Below are positions 32,701-44,700 of a DNA stretch of 64,000 bases, in pieces. Numbering within the stretch: position 1 is the stretch's first letter; every line of letters starts with the position of its first letter. The stretch is from Bimastos eiseni. Lineage: Eukaryota > Annelida > Clitellata > Crassiclitellata > Lumbricidae. The notes under the pieces were generated by a model. It had not been told where the DNA came from. It did not search any database and worked only from the letters and a program-made list of their open reading frames with translations. The position numbers and the translations under genes were made by a program. Where the stretch lies: NCBI GenBank assembly GCA_959347315.1, contig OY365813.1, positions 12,686,829 to 12,750,828 on the forward strand. The letters are read 5' to 3'.

Positions 32701-35700
32701 GGTAAGAAAAAGAGGAGTATAAGATTTAGGCAGTAGTGTTTTGTATTTACTGTTGGCATACTGTAATATTGCTGGGCTTACACTTAAAGCACATGTTGTA
32801 CTGTATTGCATTACATATTAATTTCAGATAGAATTGGGTCAGTTTAGGGTTGCTAGGAAAAGTGGACATGTCCTTTCTGACCTCATGTCTGCTGCCCAGC
32901 TGGTAAAGCTGAAAACTGGGAAAATTTTCAACTTTTTGTGTTTTTTGCATTGGCTATAACATGCAGTTTTTAATGACTTTACTTGCACATGTAGTTCATT
33001 ATGAAGAATGTTTTTTGTGAGAAGCTTTGTGAGTATATTATTGGTTTAGTTGATTTGGCATTTTATTGAAATGCTGGGCTTAATCAAGAAGGTGCAGTTG
33101 ATTTTGCACCTTCAGCAGAATATGTTTCATTTTAGACTGGGATTCTGCCAAAACAAATTTAAGATTAAAAGGGTTCAATAACCAAAAAGATTGGGAAATG
33201 CTGGCTTAAGTAGATGCTTTGCAGCAGTAGGATAAACTGCATCATTTGATTTTGTGCAGATTTCCCAAGTGATTTGGTTGTTGGTTACTTCATAGGAGAC
33301 TTTCTGAGTCTGAAGTGAAGCATTCAATGCGTTTTCCTTTTTCCTCATTTCTGTTTGTCTGTATCCTTCTTAGGCAGCTGTACATGTATCTTGGATAGCC
33401 TTTTTGGCATTGACATTTAGAGATTTATACAATGTGCTATGCAAGTGCCTTCATGCACTGCTTGCACTCTAGTAGTGCCAGTCCCAAGCCTGGATAAAGG
33501 AGGAGGCAGATGCTGATGATCCGTATTATCACAGTGTCTTTAAATTGAAACCACTGAGTGTATATAGTTTAACAGTGAACAGAGTATCTGATTTTTAAGT
33601 TGAATGCTAGCTGGCCTTCTAATTCTAATTGTTTGGTGTTTGACAGGGTTAACTCTTTGATCCCAGGATCCCGCTATAGCGGGATAACCTTATAAACGTA
33701 ATCCCCGGTTTCCAGCAATAGCGAGATGAGCGTATGATCTTAATAATCTTATATCCCAGGGTACAACAATGGCGATGTATGTATGTGTATAATGTATGTT
33801 TTTATGTATTTATGATTGTATGTATGCATGTATATATATGCATGTACCTATGTATGATTGTATGTATGTATGATTGTATGCATACATGTGCGCATGCATG
33901 TATGTATGTATATGTGCCTGTATACATAATGCGTGGATATATGCATATTTGGCTAAAATGTGCTCAAGAACCCAGGGTCCATTGGTTATTACATCAGAAA
34001 GTCAGGGTTCAAAGAGTTAAGCAATATGTTTCATGAGAGTATTACTTTCTTTTAGGGTCATCTTCAGTGGACGATGCCAAGAATCTGTCAAAGGAAAAGG
34101 CAAAAGATGCAGCCGACAATGATTCCCCTTCAAAGAAATCGATTGGCAGAGGATTGGCCAAGAGGACCATTCTGTCTAAAGGTGTCAAGAGAAGCGGGGG
34201 TCCGAAGAAGACGCTGCGATGCAAGAAATGCATTGGATGCCTGACGGCCGAATGTGGTGTTTGTGCAGCCTGCAAGTATGTATTAACCTTTGTGGTAATT
34301 GTGTTGTAATTTTCTGCTCCTGATGTCTTACTTCAGCGTTTCCCAAAGTGCGTCCTTCGCAACCACAGGGTTCTGTGAGGGGACGAAATTTCTATAAGGA
34401 TATGAATGAAAGTGTTGGTTGAATGTGTTATTAGGTCATAAATCAGACTGTTAGGTGAAGAAAGGTTCATGTGGAATTTTTTTTTTTATAGTGATTTTTA
34501 TCTAATTTTATGGAATGACCTGTATATACTCTGAGTCCCTAACAACATTTTGAAACATATTTTTTGTGGCACTTAAAGGCAATACAAAGTGATGAGGCAA
34601 GCAGTGAAACAGATTGTATATGATCGGAAATGACACAAATGTGATATTTATCCAAATTAAGAAAACATTGTGTCAAGTACTTTTGTATTAAATTTTGTTG
34701 ATAACTTTCAAAACCTGGAGATGAATTTGTTCAAATAAATATACTCAAGTTTCTAGAATGTGAGTTTGATAATCTGTTGTTCGATTGCCTACCTCGAATA
34801 ATTATAAATTTCAGTTAAGTAATAAATGTTATGTTCGGCATTTATGAATTTTATGTATTTGATTTAATCTCTATGGGCTTGTTGTTCCATGTAGTCGCTT
34901 AGGGGGAGAGAAGTGCACATAGTTAACTAGATAAGAATTTTTTCTTTCCATGTTTCAATGTCATATCAGCTGCCATAATTACTTGTCGCATTAGGGTGAC
35001 CCGACTACGGGACTTGTGTCCTTTTTGAGTTTTTTCCTTGTTGGCTCCTTTTATTTAAAAAAACTAGATTTGAATTGTATGTGTAATACTTGTTGGATCA
35101 ATAAAAACCAGTTGTTATGTTATGTTAAGTGTTGTCGATGCCTGTGGTAGACGTTGTTTCTTTTCCTTGTTGAAGCATCAACAGAGTTTTGCAGCTGCTG
35201 ACTTTTGACTATGTCAAACCATGTTATTACTGTTGTGATTATTACTGTCGTGGATATTCATTAGTCTGCCTGTTGTGACTTTTAAAGGGACATGCCAAAG
35301 AATGGTGGAAGGGGAACAATGAAGCATGCCTGCATGTAAGTATTCCTTTGTACGACATTCCACATGCTTTGTATATTCGGCGCACTCTTTGCAGGCACTG
35401 CAATTTGCATTTCGAGATGAATTTCTTATATTGTGAAAATTTAGAAATTTGGACTGAATTGATGCCTTTAATTGAACACTTTGCATCAAACGATACTACA
35501 GTTTATACAAATAGAGATTTTAACAGATTTCTATCCTTTGTAAGCAAGATCCTGCTAACTGAGGGTGACCTATTTTCATATTTGGTTAATCCATTTAAAG
35601 GAAGTCTGCAGGATATAAAGGACTTTGAATCTCTCTCTCATCCTCTGACATGTGTTTGCATTTGCATTGACCCTCTTTTTGCCCATGTGGATGTCTGCAC

Positions 35701-38700
35701 TCCAGCAGAGAACAAAGTTTAACTTAATCCACCACGTGAAGCTGTGCCGCTGGGTGGGGTACTGTAAATGTGTTTTCTGACCGAAGTTGATCCTTATGTG
35801 AGTAAGTACGTTTTTTAATAATAACCATTTACCAAACATATCTCTGGCATAAAAAAGTAACTGATGTGCCAACTGTAGATGCAGACATCTGCACTTGTCA
35901 TTACCATCTTGTTTGCTTTTTAAATGTCCCTACCACCCTCTACTGATGTCCTTTATGGATTACCCCATAGCAGATGTCTTGGTGACATTTTCATAGTTAC
36001 ATATTGCATTAAATGGAATAAGTTTCACAAATTCATGTGTATCTGGGTTCTGTGTGATTATTTATTGTGCTATAATATGCCAGTTGCTTAATGAACTTTC
36101 AAACGTCATGCGTTTCAGACTTCGAGTGTGTAGAAACCCTATTCTTCCGTGGCACAAGTTGTCTCCTGAAAAATTGGCAAAGGCAAAGTTTGAGAAGGAG
36201 CTGGAAGTTGAAAGGAAGGAATCACTCTTGATAGCCACAAAGCTTTCCAAGTCTCGCCTGAAGCCTACGACTGGCTTCAGCCGGCCTCGAGGAAGACCAC
36301 GACTTAATATTTTGGGGGGCAAGAAGTATGGACCAAAATTACCACCACTACTGAAAATACCAAAGGTTTCTGCTCCTGGAGAAGATGATAGCATTTCGAA
36401 AAGACTTAAAGACAAGGTCTGTTTTGCTGAGGATATGTCATGTCTAGATTACTGCGGATGTTTCACTTTAGTTTTATGGTGATATATCATTTTTTTCTGA
36501 GGAAACATATGGTATTTTACATTTGTTGAGGCTGTCATTTTTAATGTTTTGAGGATTCCATTTTAGTTTGATGGTGATATGTCATTTTTGGATGAGGATA
36601 TGCTATTTTTAGTTTGCTGAGGATGGCATTTTTAGTTTTATCAGGTTGTGTTATTTTGAATTTGCTGAGGATATGTTATTTTTTTTATTTGCACCATTTT
36701 TAATTTACAGAGCATATGTCATATTTTGTTTCTTGAGGATATTTCATTTTTAGTTTTATGAAGATATGTCATGTTAAATATCCTGAGGATATGTCGTTTT
36801 CGTTTGCTGAGGATGTGTCATTGTTTTTCTCCTGAGGATATGCCAGTTTTTTTCTGTATAGCCTTGTACTGTTTGTCCTCGTCTACGTGTTCAATATAAC
36901 ACGTTTATATATAAGTTGACCTCTACAGTTTATATCTGGGAAAGGTAAAAAGTCTTTACTCTCACAAAGTCAACATGTGTGTTTACATATAAATATCGGC
37001 TAGGGCGTCCAGATAGGGGGGTCCGGAGGCAAATGTCTCCCAATTTCAGGCGGGGGAGACATTTTTTGCATTTTAGGGAAATATCTGGCCTTCCTGGCAC
37101 TTGGGACTGGGGGGTTTGCCTCCATCACTCAGAGGAGGATTGACATCTCTGAATATCGGCCAACTACATTGTTTTCTTGAAATGCTATCCTAGTTGACAA
37201 CATATTCTTTGGCAAAATAATGGAGTGCTCTTCAGTAAATTGTCTGCTATAGTGCTTAATAAATTTGTTATGCATTGGTATGAAATTTTACAGCTGGAAA
37301 AAAACCAGGGCATGTCCAGTGCAAAGCCAAACTCCACAAAGTCTAAGACTTTGCTTGCCGAGCTACAGACACAGCACACCATCAAAGTGGACTACAGCGT
37401 AAGTAGACTTTCTGGAATGCTTACATTTTTGGTGTACAGTAAAGGGTATTTCAGTTCAATTCAAGATCCATTAGCAATTTTGGATGTTGAAGTTTTGAAT
37501 GTTGCAGATTGTCTATTCCGACGTTTCCCAAACTGTGTTCCGCAGAACCCTAGGGTTCCTTGAGTCGAAGACAAGGGTTCCGCCGAAAAATTTCATTTAC
37601 GAATAATAAGCTTCAAAGAATTTGAAAGAAATTATATACAAATATTTCTTAAAAGGCTTTTTGCCTGTATAACTTTATATGAAAGAGGACTAAAAAGTAA
37701 TTGTCAGATAATGATGATGATGATGACTTGGGGTGTGTTTGAATCTGCGAGTCTCTCCGAACGCAAGGCACCGAACATCCCACTACACCACCGCGCCCAT
37801 AATTGTCATCTATATTTGTGTTATTATTAATCTAATCTACATGTAGGCCTAAACCTGTAATTGTCTGTATTCTCAAGCATTTGTACCTACAACAGAATAT
37901 GTTTAATTGTGGATGGGAGTTCTGCCAAACAACTTTAATATCAAAAGGTTTCCATGGCCAAAAAGATTTGGGAAACACTGACCTATTCAATCTACTCCAA
38001 TGATGTACTAATGTAGCTTTGTAACCAAAACAGGTGTGCTCTAATTTGAGGTGTTGTCATTTGAGGTGCTAATTTTGAGTATTTGAGACCTGTGTTATCA
38101 TTTGCACAAGACATCAATAATATTGACTGATTGCAAAGCAGAATCACATTCTGCATTTGCGATCCTTTCAGCAAGACCCCAAGTTCCATTATGTTACAGG
38201 TTATTGAATCAGTGGGACATTACTAAATATTTAGTAAAATTTTCATTATTGGTGTGTATTTGTTGTCTTTGTTGTTGCTTTGTTTTGGTGGGTTTGTTTT
38301 TGTTGTGTGATCCTGAATAAACTTTCCTTGCAGGAGAATGTTGACATTGAGACTGCCTGGAAGCGAGGAGTGGCCTTGTTATCTCTTACCAATTGTTGTT
38401 TGCGAGCCACTTGCAGACTGTGTGGCAGTCTAGGACAGCAGGAGGTCAGTTTACCTCATCTCTTTTCTCACTCTTATCTTTAGTAGTGTACATAATGTAG
38501 AGCATTGCCAACTCCACTACACATTGATACCCACCTATCTTATGGGCTTTTCTGCAGGCCACATGTAGTGCAGAATTTTGTCAGGTCTATTTAATTGTTT
38601 AACGCAGCAGTTCTCAACCTGTGGGTCGCGACCCCCACAGAGGTCACCTTGCGATTTTTCAGGGGTCGACTAGAATCTTCAAGAATTTAAAAATGAGTTA

Positions 38701-41700
38701 TCAGCGTAGTTTCTCATATTAAACATTTGAGCACTTATGAATTCTGCACTAACTACTACACTATAGCTACTCAAATTATTAAGCTTTGCTGATTGTTGTA
38801 GTTTGATTCGCGGTGACGGTAGTATAAACCCGATAAATGTTATAGTTGGGGTCACCACAGCTTTGAAAACATTATCAGAGGATCACAGGACTATAAAGGT
38901 TGAGAACCGCTGGTTTAGCGGATTCCTGATAAACTTTAGAAGAGAGGAGCAGTCCGTTAATCTAGCCCTGAGTGAGCCATGGGCATTGGGTGTGAAATGT
39001 TTACTATTTCATTTTCTTAGCCTTGGCATAGGAGGGTGGATGGCTATAGTGCTCTCCCTTGACACCTCATCTTGCGCTCATTACAGTTGAGTTTGTAGGG
39101 GCACACACATGGCAGTAATCTTGAACGAAATCTTTGTCCTAACAGGGAGTTTAACCTCCGACATCTCGATTGACATTCCGGCGCACTAACCACTACACCA
39201 CTGAGCACCCTGCAAAGCTGTAAATGTGTTTATTTTTATTCACCTTCATGTCTGGTGTATCGGTCACTGAAATGTGTTATGCGAATAGACCGGTTGTGTC
39301 AATTGGTCTGTTTCAGTTGTTCTTCTGCAGTGTCTGTTGTGAGCCATTCCACAACTTCTGCCTGGAAGAGAAGGATCGGCCAAAGGAAGGATGCGACACC
39401 TGGTGCTGCCTCCAGTGTCAGTTCTGTCATGTCTGCTATGGGCAGAACAACGTGAGTGCCAGTCTCAGTTTCACCTCCTCTCGATATACATATTAGTAGG
39501 CTTAGCACTGACCAAATTTATTAATCGGTTTGGGTTTGCTCTGTAGGCACTGAATATGATGCTTCAGTTTATAGATACCTCGCTCTATTAATACAGACGT
39601 TGGAATATTAATGTTGGTTGTGATAATATTTAGCATGCAACTGGTATTAGTGACATGGAAACAGAGGGCATTGTACACCTGCATTCTGATGTTTACTATT
39701 AAAGTCAGCTTAGGTTATGACTAACAGAGTTGAACTAAATGCAGCCGAGTCATTTGATGCCTAAACGGTGTCCTTGCTATCATTGTTTTTTACGTCTCTG
39801 GGGAATGTCACTGTATTTGCATGTGGTTTGCTCATTTTTACAGCTCCTGCAGTGTGACAAGTGTCAAGAGTCCTATCATCCGGAATGCCTCGGTCCAAAC
39901 TATCCCACGAAACCATCTCGTAGGAAACGGATTTGGGTAAGGATGACTCCCGTATTACGTGTGTACTTTATGTCTCATTCTCCTTGGTTCTCGTTGTGAT
40001 TGCCTCTCATTTGACTGTTCTTGTGAAATCCTTTAATGTTGATAATGTTAGTAACACATATTGTTGTTTCTGCCGGCCAAATACATTACTTGGAGACAAT
40101 GCTGAATTTAACTTGCCAGATGTTTGTTTTTGTGACAATATGTTTTTCAAACATACTATTAGAGAGATACATGGAGACAAAATTCGTCTTCATTCACCCC
40201 AATCCCATGAGTCTGTCCCCATTCCCATCAGTTCTGTCCTCATGCACAACCTATCTTCATTAGGTGTGTTCCTGTCCTTATTCCATCCCAAGGAAGCAAA
40301 ATAACAAGATAAAATGCTCTTGCTTGTTGAGCAGTTCTATTAAAATCTTAAATTTTAAATACAGAATACTAAATGAAGTTGAAAAGATGTCAAATATTCA
40401 ACACAATTATGTAGCATGATGACTACCTTGTGCACAGAATGGGTTAGCTTAATGGATAGTTCATTAATACAATGTTAGGATCGTTACCTCGTTAAACACA
40501 GTGCTGGCTTTGTATTTCCAACCCCACTGTAATTTTGCAGGCTTTTGCTACCATCCCCACGGTATTTCCGCCACTTCAATTTCAATTTAATTCAATGTTT
40601 TCTTCTCAAAACCATGATGCCATGTCACTCTCTATGCTACATTGACTGAAGAAATGATGTTCTAGATGCATGTTCATACATTGCAGTGTTGTTATTTGTA
40701 GGTCTGTTCAAAGTGCGTTAGGTGTCGCAGCTGTGGTGCCACAACTCCAGGTCCTGATAAAGATGCCACCTGGATGTTCGACTTTTCGCTCTGCTATGCA
40801 TGTGGAGTCTTGATGGAAAAAGGCAGGAGTTTTTATCACAATAATTGCTACAGATTATTGATTAGCTTATTTAAATGTCAAGAGCCACCTTGCTTCAAAT
40901 CTGCTGGACATTCTAGAAAGATAGTGTGATGCACCAGTCTATGGATATGTCTGTACAAGACTGGCTGTTTGTAAATTCCATTTAAGAACCTTAAGTTGTG
41001 GTGCATATGGCAATCTAAAGACTTATGATGCTGTAGATCTCTCCTGAGCTGTGTGTGCTGGATTGGTCAAAATTTAGAGTGGGACGCTCTTTCAGAAAAG
41101 CGGATCTTGTTCCAGATAGCTTGATGTGCACATATCGTTGTTTGGTAGCACGCAAATCTGATGCCAAAACTATGATCTATAGATCTTCAGAAAAGGCTCC
41201 TCGACAGAGACAGCTCTTCAGAGTCTTATCTGATGTATCTGATGCCACCTTCATGAGACAATAATAATAATAATGACAATTTTTATGACACCGTAACATG
41301 ACCATACCACTACAAGGGCAACATGTCATTCACACACTAAGCCACAACTCAAGTGCTTTTGTGAGACACTTTAAAGGCTCTATATTAAGTGTCTTCATAC
41401 ATACATACATACATACATACATACATACTTACATACATACAAACGCACACAAACATACAGCCTTCCACATACCTATTATTGTTTCCCAGAAACAGTGACC
41501 AGGTGGAGAGTAACTGTTGTTGTCCTGATTGCAGGTAATTTCTGCCCCGTTTGTCAGAAATGCTACACGGATGACGACTGGGAATCGCAGATGATCCAGT
41601 GTAGCACGTGTCACAGCTGGGTGCATTCCAGGTGCGAAGAACTGACAGGTAAATAACGATCAACACCTGATGTCCAATTGAGCATTGTTCGTCTGTGTTT

Positions 41701-44700
41701 ATTTGAATAGGGTTGGTTTTACAATGGAAGACTAAACACATTGTTTTATTCATTTATTACATTACTGCACCAATTCATACATGCATTTGTGCAGTCACTG
41801 GCCGTAGTAGGTGCAGTATCATTCAACACTAGAATTAGACCGATATGTTTTACTATGGCTTACTCGGCTTGATGTTGTAGTTTTTTGTTGGCTTGGCTGT
41901 GCTCTTCCCATAAAAATTGTTATTACTATTTTTATGTTTCAGTTGGTAATGTATGTTGGCATACTATGTATGCATCAATCATGCATAATATATATATCTG
42001 ATGTGAATGGACCATGCGTATGTGTCTGCATGTATAAATGAACGTGTGTGCCACATGTGCATATATATCTGAATTGTGTGTATAATTGGTTTGTATTTAT
42101 GTGTGTTCATGGGCATTTCTTTCTATAAAACTGTTAAAAATGTGGGTGCCTATCAATGGAATGGTAACTTTGTATGGGGTGAATAGTTGACATGGCAGCC
42201 ATTGATGATGTGAAATTGTTTAAACACGGCCTTTGTTACCTGACCTTGGGACATCCCACGATATTTTCTAACTACCCAATTTCTCTGTTAGACTTTTCTG
42301 ATGTATCCCTCAGTTATGTTAGCAACTGAATTATGTTAGGTTCTTCTTGTTAATTATTGTTGTTGTCTGTTGTGCATGCGTGTTATAAAATGTGTTCTCT
42401 ATTAAGGGAAAATGCATTTTATGCCTTTGATTCATACGGTTTCTAAGAGTTGAGTCTGGGTGGTTTAAATTTCAGATGAGATGTATCAGATACTGGCGTA
42501 CATGCCGGAGGACGTTCCATTCAACTGTCGTGTCTGTTGTCCGGATCGTTCAAAGATGTGGGAGGCATTGATTCGACAGGAGATGCAGAGTGGAATGAAG
42601 AGCATTCTTGATGCACTCATGCAGTTCAAGACGACTTCACTGTTAGAGGCAATCAAAGATGCAGCGGTGAGAGTCAGAGTGGTTGCACAAAATGCGTGCT
42701 GGACGTTAAGGGGCTGATTAAATGTATTGGTGTCCATGTATGATACTGAGTTATTTAACTTCACAGGCTCCGTAACGTATGCCAACTACAGTAGCTATTT
42801 TAAGGTACACCTATTTAGGCGTGCTAACACTGCATTTGAGAGGTCCTTACAATGCACATAACTTGGTTTGTGAGCTCTCTTCCACCTTTGCTCCCCCAAT
42901 ACCTCTAATCAACTCAGCCTATAAGGACTACACTGACTATACACTTTCGGTGGGAAGATGAAAAGTAGAGGGCTGGCCATCGACCCTCGTATGCTGAAGC
43001 TAAGAAAATGAGGATGCTACACTCCATACCCATTGATACCTTAGGGGACTGCTTTTCTCTTCTATAATGTGCCAAGCAAATATTCACAAACATGCATGAA
43101 TGCATTTGCATTTCTCAATTGTCTTACTTGTTACTTTACCTTACGAATGAATGCGAATTAAAAAGACGACAATGTGTTCGGTCTTACAGAAATAATATAT
43201 TTGTGAGTGCGATCTTTGCAGGATGTTGACGGCGTGGCAGTTCGAGATGCACGGATCGTGGAGAGCGAGGACTCCCGTGGACACTGTCACCATAGCAACG
43301 TCGATCGAAGAGACGATCAGGGCTTTCCTGTTGATAGATCTGAACAGAATGATGCTGATATAAACAGTCACCTGCAGCAGTGTGCAAATGATAGATCTGA
43401 GGTCTTGGTTTCCAGGAATCCTTCGCCATCTGTACCTAAGGTTAAGGATGTATGCAATTCAGACTCAAGCTCAAATTTAGTTGAGACCGTCAAAAGCCAA
43501 GATGCAGTGAAAGAACATGTTGATTTACCAACGGAAGCATCGGCGCCCGTTCCTGAACTACCAGAAATTGACCAATTACCGGACAACCATCTGAATGCCA
43601 AGTCAGCGACCAACGTTTTAAACGATGGTCCTATCACAAGAGCTGCTGGACTGGTTGTGGCCAATGCCTTGGGTTGCTCTGAAAACGGATTCACAGAAGA
43701 TGTCAGAGATCCCAGCTTAGATGAAGTGAAGAATTCGTCTGCGGAGTTATGCAGTGTGACACAGAGTGACATGAATTTTGAATTCAGGGTTTCTGAGGTG
43801 AAGCAGCCATTAGATGCAAGACTGAGATCACTGCTGCAGTATTCCAAGAGGGTTGACGAACCACACAAGAATGCGCCACGAGACTTCCATACTATCCAGG
43901 CGAAGCTGGAAAAGGAAAAGGGATATCGGACAATTGTGAGTATTTGCTTGTAGGTTTTCCTGCTCATGTTTTATTTTGACTGTCCGTGATATTTGGCAGT
44001 TCAATTATTTCTCGGTCCTGGTAAAATATATGTGAATCTCTTTATATCTTTTGTGTGATGCTTGACTATTTGGAGTATGTTTTACTCTACTTGAATTCTG
44101 GCTGTATGGTGATGCTGTAGGCTTTTCTCTTTGGTAAGACATGGGTGACACCTGATATGCTTGACCAATTATGAGGCCGATTGGTTAGAGCGTTCGGCAT
44201 ATAAGGCAGGTTCTATCCACGCCCAGGGGATTGTTGTGTGCTGACAGCGAACAAGTCCCTTGCACACAATTGCTTTGCAATGTAATCATATCTATTCGAT
44301 CAATGGTCTTTCTTGTGTGCACTGTTGAACTTTGGATGAAGGACAATATAAGAATGCAGGTATATTGTATTGTAAGTAATAATAGTAGGGTGCCAGTAAT
44401 TGCATCTGGCATAGAGGTAACTTAGCTGTTGGGAATCTGATGTGGGAATATGGCCACTGCGATGTAATAAGCTTACTTATTCAATTTTGTGCTTTTAACC
44501 TATGGCTAGTTCGAGTGTTATGTTATACACTCAACATCAAAGTGATAGCTACAGCCTTCTTTTGTGTCTCTTATGGCGTTGCTTGGCAGCCTTAGTGGTG
44601 TTATAGTGTGATTGGGACATTCGTTGTAGTGCAATTGGTGGCATTCGTTGTAGTGCCATTGGTGACATTCGTTGTTGTGCAGTTGGTGGCATCTATCATA

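Noticed and set aside
35348..35722. 124-codon plus frame in KMT2 intron 6
   Set aside because: No family resemblance and no splice acceptor in phase with KMT2; likely chance.
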